Source of the DNA: Palsa-1233 sp031367105
Lineage (GTDB): Bacteria; Gemmatimonadota; Gemmatimonadetes; Gemmatimonadales; GWC2-71-9
Assembly: GCA_031367105.1 (NCBI GenBank)
Contig: JANLPG010000097.1
Location: forward strand, 1-28,134
Reading direction: 5' to 3'
Length of the DNA: 28,134 nt
The position numbers were made by a program, and so were the translations under genes. Below, in pieces: positions 14,193 through 21,777 of this stretch (position 1 is the first letter of the stretch; each line of letters opens with the position of its first letter). The notes under the pieces were generated by a model that was not told where the DNA came from, ran no database searches, and was given only the letters and a program-made list of their open reading frames with translations.

Positions 14193-16265
14193 TCAGCGGC
14201 GACCGCCTAAGGTTCCCACGGGACGGCCCCGAGCGCCGTGCTGGTCGGCCAGCCGCTGCAGTGCATCCGTCAACCGCGCGACCGCATCTCGATGCTGCAT
14301 CAGCGCCCGTGCGAGTGTGGCGCGATCATCGAGAAATCGCTCCAGTGTTGCTGACAGGTGGAGGTCGCGCGCCGACCGGCGCTTGGCGACTGCGTTGGCT
14401 TCCTCGACCGCGGGGCGCAAGGAGCGCGCGGCCCCCTCGAGTCGTCCCGCGGCATCACTCAGCACGCGTGCAGCCACCTCGGTCGATTCGGATTCCCGAA
14501 TTGCCTCCGCGAGCGCGTGGCGAACGGCGCCGACCGCGGTCCCAACTGCCTGGACATCGCTGCCCAGTGCGGTGACCCGCTCGCCGATCGCGGCGGAGGT
14601 TGCGGCAGTGGTGTCGGCAAGTCGTCGAATTTCTTCGGCGAGGACACCGAATGTCCGACCAGCGCTCCCGGCACGCGTCGCTTCGAGTGCGGCGTTGTTG
14701 GCGAGCAGGTTGGTCCGGAATGCGACGCCGCTCACCGTCTCATTGCTGATCGCGATCTCCTCGCCGTGGCGGGCGAGGCGATCGACTTCCTGGCCGAGCA
14801 CCGCAAGCCCGTCGAGTGCCCGGGCGATTTCGTCGCTGGTGCGCAGCGCGTGACTGCGCGCGCTTCCAGTCACCCCTGAGAGCTCCTCGCCGTGGCGCAC
14901 CACGCCGGAGACGCCGTCCCCAAGTTGACCGAGGACTTCGCGGGCGTCCACGGCGGGCGGTACCGCCATCCCATCGTCGACCGGTGGCGCGGGGAGTGCG
15001 GCCACTGCAGCAAGGAGGCCGTCCGCGGAATCGCCGATCTGGCGGCCGAGGGCGCTCATCCGTTCATCGGCCGCAAGCTCGCGGCGGCGAGCGCGCAGGA
15101 CGGTGCCAATCGGGAGGAGAAACGCAGTGAGCCACTCCCGCTCACGGCGGCCGAAGGCGCCGGCGAAGCGTGCCTCAAGTCGCACTTCACCGAGTGGGTC
15201 GCCGGAACGCCCGATCGGGGCGACGATCGTGCGCCGGTCATCCAGCGTTTCGGCCTCCAGGGCAAACGGCGAACGCACGGCAGCGGTCCGCAACTCGCCT
15301 GCAATCACCTGGATCGCCGGGGTAGCCAGCCGGACCCCAACCCCCTCCGCTTCGAAGGTGGAACGGAGCGACTCGGCCAGTGCGCGAAGCCCGTCGACCA
15401 TCTCCTTGTCGTCGAGTATGCGCGTCGCAAGTCGGTGGGCCAGCAGGTCGCGGTTGACCGGATTGATGAAGGGGAGGGAGAGCACCCCGCCGACCCCGAA
15501 AATCGCCAGCAGTGCGAGTGCAAGCCGCGCGGGCGTCATCCCTCCATCGAGGGTGAGGGCGAAATCGGGGACGAAGGGGGTCAAGACCATCGGCAGCAGC
15601 CCGAAGCCGACGGCGGCAAGCGACCAACCGATGGCCCGCCGCTGGGCTGCCCGACGGTCCGGGGTCGCGAGTCCCAGGGTCAGGGCAACCAGGGCGACCA
15701 AGGCGCCACCGGGGGCGAGCACCCCGGAATGGACCGTGCCATCGACCGCAGCGAGCAGCTGGGCCTCGTTGGCTGCAAGCCCCAGCGCCGCGGCGACGAA
15801 CAGCGTGACGTGGAGCACGTACCAGCCGAGGGTCAAGCCGAACCAGTAGCGCTTTCGGTGGGGCCAGGCGATGGCAAAGGCGAAATGAACCACGATCGGG
15901 GTCAATGCGTAGCGCCAGGGACCGGTGAGCAGGAAGCCGGCCAGTGAACTCTCGGCGGCGGGCCGGTCGATCGGGCCGAGGGCGAGCAGCGCCGCCACCG
16001 TCGCGGCGAGCGCCACGAACGGCCCGGCTGGGGCAGCCTCCGGAGTCCGGAGGAGCACCAGGACCGCCGAGCCAGCTGCCAGCAGGGCCAGGAGTAACAA
16101 GACGCTGGCAGCAGACGTAGAGGTGCCGGTAGCGCCGAGGGCGCGGCCGAAGGCGGCGCCGAGGGCCCAGGTCGCGATCGCCAGGGCAATCGGCCAAGGG
16201 CTGCTCCCCGTGCTCAAGCGCACGGCGGCAGGTGCAACGGGTTCGTTCGACGGGGAATCGGTCAT
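14193..16265 (-). CDS. Orphan MCP-like membrane receptor with N-terminal multi-helix domain
   Basis: 690 aa. About eight hydrophobic helices occupy residues 24-265, with no large periplasmic loop, so the input may be intramembrane. A cytoplasmic GAF-like segment (about 285-395, weakly supported) follows. The C-terminal part (about 400-640) is a long coiled-coil methyl-accepting signalling domain. Its hairpin tip reads FRTNLLANNAALEATRAG (516-533) and is followed by GRTFGVLAEEIRRLAD. No HAMP domain is evident. The tip is degenerate compared with the usual TNLLALNAAIEAARAGE (Asn for Leu, Leu for Ile, Thr for Ala, Ser for Glu). No che or flagellar genes are nearby, so coupling to CheA/CheW is unproven. 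It is divergent from a PAS-Fis regulator, with a dyad between them. Confidence 0.85.
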   Translation of the reverse strand: MTDSPSNEPVAPAAVRLSTGSSPWPIALAIATWALGAAFGRALGATGTSTSAASVLLLLALLAAGSAVLVLLRTPEAAPAGPFVALAATVAALLALGPIDRPAAESSLAGFLLTGPWRYALTPIVVHFAFAIAWPHRKRYWFGLTLGWYVLHVTLFVAAALGLAANEAQLLAAVDGTVHSGVLAPGGALVALVALTLGLATPDRRAAQRRAIGWSLAAVGFGLLPMVLTPFVPDFALTLDGGMTPARLALALLAIFGVGGVLSLPFINPVNRDLLAHRLATRILDDKEMVDGLRALAESLRSTFEAEGVGVRLATPAIQVIAGELRTAAVRSPFALEAETLDDRRTIVAPIGRSGDPLGEVRLEARFAGAFGRREREWLTAFLLPIGTVLRARRRELAADERMSALGRQIGDSADGLLAAVAALPAPPVDDGMAVPPAVDAREVLGQLGDGVSGVVRHGEELSGVTGSARSHALRTSDEIARALDGLAVLGQEVDRLARHGEEIAISNETVSGVAFRTNLLANNAALEATRAGSAGRTFGVLAEEIRRLADTTAATSAAIGERVTALGSDVQAVGTAVGAVRHALAEAIRESESTEVAARVLSDAAGRLEGAARSLRPAVEEANAVAKRRSARDLHLSATLERFLDDRATLARALMQHRDAVARLTDALQRLADQHGARGRPVGTLGGRR

Positions 16266-16333
16266 CGCTGGCCGCTGAATATGTCCGGTCGCCCCCTTTC
16301 GGGAAACGTGTCTTCACGTCACCTTCTGAAACC

Positions 16334-16354
16334 ATACGCCAATTCCGGGCGTAT
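16334..16354. promoter_or_regulatory. Dyad operator candidate between MCP-like gene and PAS-Fis regulator
   Basis: ATACGCC and GGCGTAT form perfect 7-bp arms around a 7-bp spacer. The right arm overlaps the TATCTA -10 candidate (16352-16357) of the regulator gene. The dyad lies in the 98-bp gap between two divergent genes, so one bound dimer could control both. A Fis-type HTH dimer encoded immediately downstream would be a natural ligand, which is inference. Confidence 0.5.
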
Positions 16355-16357
16355 CTA
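16352..16357 (+). promoter_or_regulatory. -10 element of a leaderless PAS-Fis regulator
   Basis: TATCTA, 6 nt before the ATG at 16364, no Shine-Dalgarno. It overlaps the operator dyad. Confidence 0.4.
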
Positions 16358-16363
16358 GACTAT

Positions 16364-16834
16364 ATGAGCCTGCCGATGACGACCAACTCGCTTCCGTCGG
16401 TGTTCTCGCCCCTGGCGAAGGCCCTTCTCGATTCGTTCAATGAGGGGGTCGTAGTCTTCGACCAGACCGGCCGAGTCACCTACCTCAACTCGGCCGGGCG
16501 GAGCGCCCTGACCGAGGCCGGACTCGATCCGACCTCGGAGAAGGACGACTTGCTCCCGGAACTCGCCGGGATGGGCGGCCGACTCTCTCCGTTGCGCGTG
16601 GGTGGGCTCGATCTGGGTGAGGCAATCTTCCTGCCGCGCCGTGAGGGCCCCACGACATTGGCGGAGCGGGAGCGCGACGCCATCGTCCGATCGCTGGAGT
16701 CGCACAGCTGGCGTCTTGCCGAAACGGCGAAGACCCTTGGCATCTCGCGCACGACGCTCTGGCGGCGCCTGCGCGCGTACGGCCTCCACCGGGATGGGCG
16801 GACCAAATGGGACCTGCAGTCGCCCAGTTCGTGA
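16364..16834 (+). CDS. PAS-Fis single-component transcriptional regulator
   Basis: 156 aa. A PAS-like sensor occupies about residues 16-90 (SFNEGVVVFDQTGRVTYLNSAG is typical of the PAS first strands). The Fis-type helix-turn-helix lies at about 103-141 (ERERDAIVRSLE, then LAETAKTLGISRTTLWRRLRAYGL). The AAA+ sigma-54 ATPase domain usually between these parts in NtrC-type proteins is absent, so it should act as a simple DNA-binding sensor. I chose ATG 16364, with a second ATG four codons on. The open frame extends to 16232 but covers the promoter region. Its end overlaps the outer-membrane protein gene, so it is probably the first gene of that operon. Confidence 0.85.
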   Translation: MSLPMTTNSLPSVFSPLAKALLDSFNEGVVVFDQTGRVTYLNSAGRSALTEAGLDPTSEKDDLLPELAGMGGRLSPLRVGGLDLGEAIFLPRREGPTTLAERERDAIVRSLESHSWRLAETAKTLGISRTTLWRRLRAYGLHRDGRTKWDLQSPSS

Positions 16835-19029
16835 TCTTCGCCGCGCTGATGCGCGGCGCTCCTCCATCCGACACCACGACCTATGCCGACCGAGCCACCA
16901 GCGAACTGGTGGCTCGTGCGATGCTGCGGCATCGTGAGGCGGACTCCTCGGTCCGCGACTACCGCGCTTCGATGCGGTACCGACTCTCCTTCTCGCTCGG
17001 GAAGCGTCGCTGGGCCGAAGTGCCGGTCGCCGCCGTGGAAGAGCAGGCGGGAACGGTGATGTGGCAACTGCCCAACGACTTGCGCGTGGATCTCCTCGGA
17101 CGGCGGCAAGCGAGTCGGCTGGAGGGGGTGAAGCTGGAGTCGTCGTTCAGGCAGCCCTGGTTCATACCGCGCACGATGGGCGACTCGATCTACGTCTTCG
17201 GCAGCGACAATCCGTCGCGTGCCGCGCCGCACCCATTGGCTCCTGGAGCGGATCGCTTCTATCACTACGCCGCCGGCGATTCGCTGAGCATCACGACGGG
17301 ATCGCACCGGGTGACGATCCGGAGCATCACGGTCATTCCGAAGTCGGCCGGCGGCGCGTACGTCATTGGCACGCTCTGGGTCGACGTGCGCACCGGTGAT
17401 GTCGCGCGCTTCGCCTTCCGTTTCGTCGGCACGGATCTCTGGCGCACTCCCGACGGGCCTACGCGTGGCGACAGCGCCGAGGCGCGCCGGGCCAACCGAC
17501 TGGTCTCGAGGATTCTCCAACTCGACGCCGATCTGGAATACGGCCTGCAGGACAATCGCTTCTGGATGCCGTACCGCCAGGTGCTTGCTGGCCGCATCAC
17601 GCTGCCATTCGGCGTCGACGTTGTGGTGCCCTTCGAGGCGGCGACGACGTTCGACGACTATCAGATCAACACCGGCAGTCGAATTGTTTTCGATGCGCCG
17701 TTTGCCGACTCCGCGACTCGGCCGAGCCGCGAGACGCGCCAGGCGATGCGCGACTCGATGCGTACTGAGCGCCGGCAGGGTGTGGTGCGCGACTCGCTCG
17801 AAGCCCGCAATCGGACCGGTTACCTCGCCCGCGGTGGCCGCTACCAGATTCACCGTCCGCCGGTCGACTCCCTGCGGGCTTTTGCCGGCTGGATGGATTC
17901 GCTTTCGCTGGTGCAGTCGGACGCCGACCGACGCCGGATTCGCGAAGCCGCGCGCGATCTCGCCACGCTGGCCGAGGGATTGCCCCCCGAGATGACCGGC
18001 CGGGCCGGCGCAGGCTTCGGGTACGAGCGGATCGCCGATGTGCTGCGCTACAATCGCGTCGAGGGTACCACGCTCTCGCTCTCGGGTCGGACCCGCGCGC
18101 CGGTGTTGTTCACCGACCTGTACGGCACGGTCCGGTATGGCTTCGCGGATGAGCGGGTTTTGGGTCGTCTCGCCGTGGTGCGGGACGCACCGGGTGGCCG
18201 GCTGACGCTGGCTGCGTCACGCGACCTCGCCGATCTCGACCCCTTCGCGCGGGGACTCTCCTTCGGAAACACGCTCCGCGGTATCCTCACGGGGCACGAC
18301 GACGGTGACTATCTCCTGGCACAGGGTGGCCGCGTGACATTCGAGACTTCCGCCGGGCTGGGGACGGAAGTGACCCTCGGGGCATTAGTGGAGGATCAGC
18401 AAAGTGTGGCCAGCAGCGCCCGTGCGGGCCTGCCTCGGCTCTTCGGCGCGAAGGGGTATTTCCCGGAGAATCCCTCGGTGCGTGAAGGGTTGGCCACCGG
18501 GGTCACCGCCCGAATCGAGCACGGTGGATTCGGGCCGCGCTGGACGCTGGTCGGTGATGCGCTGCGCGTCGACGGCCGTGCCGCGCTGCGCGTGGCTGGT
18601 GACGTCCGGCTCCCGGCACTGGCGACAGGGTGGCTCTCGTTACGGGCCAAGGGTGGAATGGCGTTCGGCGTCGATTCCGTGCCGCAGCTGGCGCTGCGCG
18701 CCGGCGGGATCAACACCGTACGCGGCTACGACTTCGGCCGCGAACGTGGCGATGCGATGTGGGCAGTGCAACTCGACGTCAGCAAGCCCGGGCGAGCAGG
18801 GGTCAAGCCGGGACTCTTCATCGATGCCGGACAATCAGTGCGACGCACCAGGGCAATCGCCCCGCTTCCGGAACTGGCCGGGACGATGATCGCGGCACCG
18901 GTGCTGCTCGGCGCCGGGGCCGGGGCGTCATTCCTCGGCGGCCTGGTGCGCGCCGTTGTGAGTCATCCGCTCACCGCACGACAAGGGCAGGGGCTTCGCT
19001 TCGATCTGGTCTTCGGTGGTTTCCGATGA
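16807..19029 (+). CDS. Outer-membrane beta-barrel protein, Omp85/BamA-like C-terminal domain
   Basis: 740 aa. After a weak signal-like N terminus, a large periplasmic-type region (about 30-400) precedes a strand-rich C-terminal half with alternating hydrophobic residues. Near residue 635 it has GGINTVRGYDFGRERGD. The RGY (639-641) resembles the conserved VRGY/F loop motif of the Omp85 superfamily, and the protein ends in a final strand with terminal aromatic-X-Arg (GGFR). It probably inserts in the outer membrane; substrate or assembly function is unknown. ATG 16807 has GGGCGGA upstream and overlaps the regulator by 28 bp. A GTG at 16831, overlapping the regulator stop as GTGA, is the alternative. 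The next gene overlaps its stop as ATGA. Confidence 0.78.
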   Translation: MGPAVAQFVIFAALMRGAPPSDTTTYADRATSELVARAMLRHREADSSVRDYRASMRYRLSFSLGKRRWAEVPVAAVEEQAGTVMWQLPNDLRVDLLGRRQASRLEGVKLESSFRQPWFIPRTMGDSIYVFGSDNPSRAAPHPLAPGADRFYHYAAGDSLSITTGSHRVTIRSITVIPKSAGGAYVIGTLWVDVRTGDVARFAFRFVGTDLWRTPDGPTRGDSAEARRANRLVSRILQLDADLEYGLQDNRFWMPYRQVLAGRITLPFGVDVVVPFEAATTFDDYQINTGSRIVFDAPFADSATRPSRETRQAMRDSMRTERRQGVVRDSLEARNRTGYLARGGRYQIHRPPVDSLRAFAGWMDSLSLVQSDADRRRIREAARDLATLAEGLPPEMTGRAGAGFGYERIADVLRYNRVEGTTLSLSGRTRAPVLFTDLYGTVRYGFADERVLGRLAVVRDAPGGRLTLAASRDLADLDPFARGLSFGNTLRGILTGHDDGDYLLAQGGRVTFETSAGLGTEVTLGALVEDQQSVASSARAGLPRLFGAKGYFPENPSVREGLATGVTARIEHGGFGPRWTLVGDALRVDGRAALRVAGDVRLPALATGWLSLRAKGGMAFGVDSVPQLALRAGGINTVRGYDFGRERGDAMWAVQLDVSKPGRAGVKPGLFIDAGQSVRRTRAIAPLPELAGTMIAAPVLLGAGAGASFLGGLVRAVVSHPLTARQGQGLRFDLVFGGFR

Positions 19030-19553
19030 GCCGCAAGCGAGTGCTGCTCCTCCTGCTCCTGGCCGCGCTCGGCGCAGCGACGTGGTGGATGACTCGCGCT
19101 GGAGGGGGCGGTGGGGCCACGGCCGACCCGGGAATGCTCGCCGTCCAATGGCGCGGCAAGTACCGCGGCGCGACCACCCTCCCGGCCAAGGTCAACTGGT
19201 GCCCGGTGACCCGGACCGGCGTGCTCGAGGCGATCGCCGGTGATACCGGCGTGGCGGTGGTGATCTATGAAGCGAACGCCTTGACCAGAGGCCCCCACGC
19301 CGCAGTGATGCCGGGTACCTCCACCGTGCTGCCGCGGCCGGGTGCCTCGGTCGTGATGCGCTGGCCCCGCGACAGCAGCGCATTGCTCGCCTTCACTTCG
19401 CAGAGCGGCCTGATCGATCTGCGGCCGACGGCAAAGCTGCTCTCGGGGACGATCGCGGTCCGGCTTCGCGCCGCCTCCGGGAATGACACCCTCACGCTGT
19501 CGGGGAGTTTCACTGACGTGCCGATTGTCGCGATGGCGGTCGGCTGCCCGTAG
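19026..19553 (+). CDS. Small exported/anchored protein of unknown function
   Basis: 175 aa. The N terminus (MSRKR followed by a run of Leu and Ala to about residue 24) is a signal peptide or membrane anchor, followed by a Gly-rich linker (AGGGGG). The remainder looks like a small beta-sandwich of about 140 residues. Its two cysteines (NWCP at about 60 and the last but one residue in VGCP) could form a disulfide tying the C terminus back. I recognise no family. The start ATG overlaps the TGA of the outer-membrane protein gene (ATGA), so the two are translationally coupled and likely work in the same envelope process. Confidence 0.75.
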   Translation: MSRKRVLLLLLLAALGAATWWMTRAGGGGGATADPGMLAVQWRGKYRGATTLPAKVNWCPVTRTGVLEAIAGDTGVAVVIYEANALTRGPHAAVMPGTSTVLPRPGASVVMRWPRDSSALLAFTSQSGLIDLRPTAKLLSGTIAVRLRAASGNDTLTLSGSFTDVPIVAMAVGCP

Positions 19554-19570
19554 CGCCGCCCCGCGACGGT

Positions 19571-19576
19571 TATCTT
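19571..19576 (+). promoter_or_regulatory. -10 element of leaderless ispH
   Basis: TATCTT, 7 nt before the ATG at 19584, no Shine-Dalgarno. It lies in the 30-bp gap after the upstream operon. Confidence 0.4.
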
Positions 19577-19583
19577 CCTCACT

Positions 19584-20789
19584 ATGGAATCCACCTACTT
19601 CCGGCGCGGTTTCGGCCTCAAGAGCGAGATCGAGGGACAGCTCAACGCCGACTATCACAGCGCCGTGGTCGACGCGGTGCGAGCACACGGGAATGTCCTC
19701 GTAGTTGGTGACCTGACGTTCCACCTCGCCCAGGAATTCGGCTTCTGCTACGGCGTCGATCGCGCCGTGGATTACGCCTACGAGACGCGGACCAAGTTTC
19801 CCGATCGACGGCTCTTCCTGGTCGGCGAGATCATCCACAATCCCCACGTCAACGCCAAGCTGGCGGCGATGGGGATCATCTTCCTCGAGGTCGGACCCGA
19901 CGGGGAATTCGACTTCAGCGAGATCACCACGGACGATGCCGTGATCATCCCCGCCTTCGGCGTGACGATGCGCGACTTCCAGCGACTGCGCGCCATCGGC
20001 TGTGTCCTGGTCGACACCACCTGCGGCTCGGTACTGAACGTCTGGAAGCGAGTGGAGAGCTACGCCCGGGACGGCTTCACCGCAGTGATCCACGGGAAAC
20101 ACTACCACGAAGAAACCCGCGCCACCGCGAGTCAGGTGACCAAGTACCCCACCGGGAAATACCTGGTGTTGTTCAATATGGAGGAGGCGCGGCAGGTCTG
20201 CGACTGGATCGAAGGGCGCGGTGACGCCGCCACGCTGAACGCCCAGTTTGCGAAGGGAGCCTCCCCGGGCTTCGACTTTGCCACGGACCTGGTGCGCCTT
20301 GGAGTGGCGAACCAGACCACGATGCTCTCCGGGGAGTCGCTGGCGATCGCGGCCGAGTTCAAGGCGGCCCTCATCCGGCGCTACGGCGGCAGCGAAATCG
20401 ACCGCCATTTCCGGTCGTTCGACACCATCTGCTCGGCCACCCAGGAACGTCAGGACGCTGTCGATGCCTTGTTGCGGGAGCCGATGGACGTGATGCTGGT
20501 GATCGGGGGGTACAACTCATCAAACACCTGCGCCCTTGCAGCGCTGGCCGCCAGCAAAGGGGTCCGGACCTACCACATCGAAGACGCCGCGGGGATCGAC
20601 CCGGTCAGTGGCGTGATCCGCCATCAGCCGGTCCGTGAGAAGCAGGAGGTCAGCGAGGCCGGCTGGCTCGGCAGCGCTCGGCGAATCGGTATCACCGCGG
20701 GAGCCTCCACTCCGAACAACAAGATCGGAGAAACTATCGCCAGGCTCGCGGCGATGGTCGGCGCCGATCTGGGAGCCGCGATTGGCTAG
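19584..20789 (+). CDS. ispH: 4-hydroxy-3-methylbut-2-enyl diphosphate reductase
   Basis: 401 aa. Last step of the MEP pathway: reduces HMBPP to IPP and DMAPP using a 4Fe-4S cluster. The three cluster cysteines are Cys55 (FGFCYGVDRAV), Cys147 (DTTCGSV) and Cys283 (TICSATQERQ). His85 in IIHNP and His170 in VIHGK are substrate-binding positions, and GGYNSSNT (308-315) is the conserved phosphate-binding region. It is about 85 residues longer than the E. coli enzyme, with an N-terminal extension and an insert around 205-235. That is the long form known from cyanobacteria and plastids. It appears leaderless and stands alone between two operons. Confidence 0.95.
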   Translation: MESTYFRRGFGLKSEIEGQLNADYHSAVVDAVRAHGNVLVVGDLTFHLAQEFGFCYGVDRAVDYAYETRTKFPDRRLFLVGEIIHNPHVNAKLAAMGIIFLEVGPDGEFDFSEITTDDAVIIPAFGVTMRDFQRLRAIGCVLVDTTCGSVLNVWKRVESYARDGFTAVIHGKHYHEETRATASQVTKYPTGKYLVLFNMEEARQVCDWIEGRGDAATLNAQFAKGASPGFDFATDLVRLGVANQTTMLSGESLAIAAEFKAALIRRYGGSEIDRHFRSFDTICSATQERQDAVDALLREPMDVMLVIGGYNSSNTCALAALAASKGVRTYHIEDAAGIDPVSGVIRHQPVREKQEVSEAGWLGSARRIGITAGASTPNNKIGETIARLAAMVGADLGAAIG

Positions 20790-20830
20790 GCTTGCTCCAG
20801 CCGCCCCCCCACCGCGCTTCGCCCCCCCCC

Positions 20831-20882
20831 CATCATCCACCATCCATCATCCATCATCCATCATCCATCATCCATCATCCAC
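20831..20882. repeat. Heptanucleotide tandem array (CATCCAT)n
   Basis: About 5.7 perfect copies of CATCCAT at 20841-20880, with a degenerate copy before it (20831-20840), preceded by C-runs at 20806-20812 and 20822-20831. It lies between ispH and the winged-helix gene, ending about 50 bp before that gene's ATG. It is too short-period for CRISPR. Copy-number variation by replication slippage is likely. Confidence 0.9.
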
Positions 20883-20918
20883 TGTAGTCTGGTAGTGTAG
20901 CAATAAAACAGTCATACG

Positions 20919-20924
20919 CATAAG
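20919..20924 (+). promoter_or_regulatory. -10 element of leaderless winged-helix gene
   Basis: CATAAG followed by TTATTGT and the ATG at 20932, in a local AT-rich stretch. No Shine-Dalgarno. It resembles the TATAAGTTGTT element of the helicase gene. Confidence 0.4.
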
Positions 20925-20931
20925 TTATTGT

Positions 20932-21591
20932 ATGGCGAAAACTGCTATTACTGGCTGCTTCTCCACCCCACTCGACGGAATTCTCGGTACCAGGGCCAAG
21001 GTCGGTGTGCTCCGGGTGCTCTCGGGTGTGCCCGCCCCTCTGGGTTACCGGGAAATTGCCCGACGCTCTGGGATGGCGTACCGGAGCATCGAACTGGCGA
21101 TCAAGGAGCTGGCGACGCTCGGGATGCTGGAACGCGTCGACGGCAGTCGGGAGCGGCTGGTGGCTCTGTCGGGGAGCCACCGCCTGGCGGGCGCGGTCCT
21201 CGCGTTGCTCCGGGCGGAGGAGGATTTCAATCCCGCGCTCCGGGCAGAACTGCGCGTCCTGGCCGAAGCGGGGCGGGACGATGGTCTGCTTGCCGTGGCG
21301 ATCATCGGGGCCGGAAGTCGTGGATGCGAAGCGGTAGGGGAGCCACTGGAGCTGCTCCTTCTGGCGACCGAGGCACGGTTGGCAATGCGCTGGCAACTGA
21401 AATTCGAGCAGGCAGGGGGGGAGCTGCTCCGACGCTTTGGGGTGCGGCTCTCACTCATCGGCTATGATCTGGACCGCGCCCGGAAGCTCTGGCGCACCAG
21501 GACGCCAGCCGCAGAGCAGGCGATTGCCACCGCGGAATTGCTGGCCGGAGCTCCGATCCTGCCGCTGCTCGAGGAGGAAACCGAAACCTAG
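20932..21591 (+). CDS. Winged-helix protein fused to a degenerate nucleotidyltransferase-like domain
   Basis: 219 aa. Residues about 12-85 form a winged helix (PLGYREIARRSGMAYRSIELAIKELATLGMLER with a following wing), as in MarR/ArsR-like regulators. The second half contains VAIIGAGSRGCEAVGEPLELLLLAT. This aligns by eye with the G-S-x-x-R-G...D-x-D pattern of minimal nucleotidyltransferases (MNT/KNTase fold), but the metal-binding Asp-x-Asp is replaced by Pro-Leu-Glu, so catalysis is unlikely. It may be a DNA-binding sensor using the fold for ligand or nucleotide binding. Similar wHTH-NTase fusions are known in regulators and toxin-antitoxin modules; no HEPN partner is encoded beside it. It is apparently leaderless, about 50 bp after a heptanucleotide array. 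Confidence 0.75.
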   Translation: MAKTAITGCFSTPLDGILGTRAKVGVLRVLSGVPAPLGYREIARRSGMAYRSIELAIKELATLGMLERVDGSRERLVALSGSHRLAGAVLALLRAEEDFNPALRAELRVLAEAGRDDGLLAVAIIGAGSRGCEAVGEPLELLLLATEARLAMRWQLKFEQAGGELLRRFGVRLSLIGYDLDRARKLWRTRTPAAEQAIATAELLAGAPILPLLEEETET

Positions 21592-21613
21592 GTGTTCACT
21601 GCTCACATCGCCA

Positions 21614-21627
21614 AAAAGCCTGCTTTT
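21614..21627 (+). terminator. Weak terminator-like dyad
   Basis: AAAAGC-CT-GCTTTT, 23 bp after the stop of the winged-helix gene and followed by GTT. The stem is short, GC-poor and has almost no loop, so it could equally be a protein-binding site. Confidence 0.25.
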
Positions 21628-21645
21628 GTTGACCTCCAGGACTGC

Positions 21646-21651
21646 TATAGT
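21646..21651 (+). promoter_or_regulatory. -10 element (TATAGT) of the TetR gene
   Basis: TATAGT preceded by GC. TTTTGT lies 16 bp upstream as a poor -35. Transcription would start near 21658, leaving a leader of about 120 nt that contains the palindrome at 21665-21683. Confidence 0.45.
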
Positions 21652-21664
21652 TGTTGTGCGGCTG

Positions 21665-21683
21665 ATGTGGACAGTGACCACAT
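21665..21683. promoter_or_regulatory. 19-bp palindromic operator candidate for the TetR regulator
   Basis: ATGTGG and CCACAT are perfect 6-bp arms around 7 bp, just downstream of the expected transcription start. Size and position suit a TetR-dimer autorepression site. The binding is not demonstrated. Confidence 0.45.
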
Positions 21684-21777
21684 ACGCTTCTGGAGACAAA
21701 AACTTTCGCTTCGGCGGCTCCGGCCCGGGGGTAAGTAGTCATTGCATACATTAGCGGAGGTTAGTACGATTCCCCGG

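Noticed and set aside
18963..20408. 481-aa minus-strand frame
   Set aside because: Antisense to the exported protein and to ispH, whose cluster cysteines are conserved on the plus strand.
20831..20882. CRISPR-like repeat
   Set aside because: The unit is only 7 bp with no spacers, and there are no cas genes; this is a simple tandem array.
21665..21754. Small frame MWTVTTYASGDKNF... of 29 aa in the tetR leader
   Set aside because: No ribosome-binding site, and its start lies inside the palindrome; more likely leader and operator sequence.
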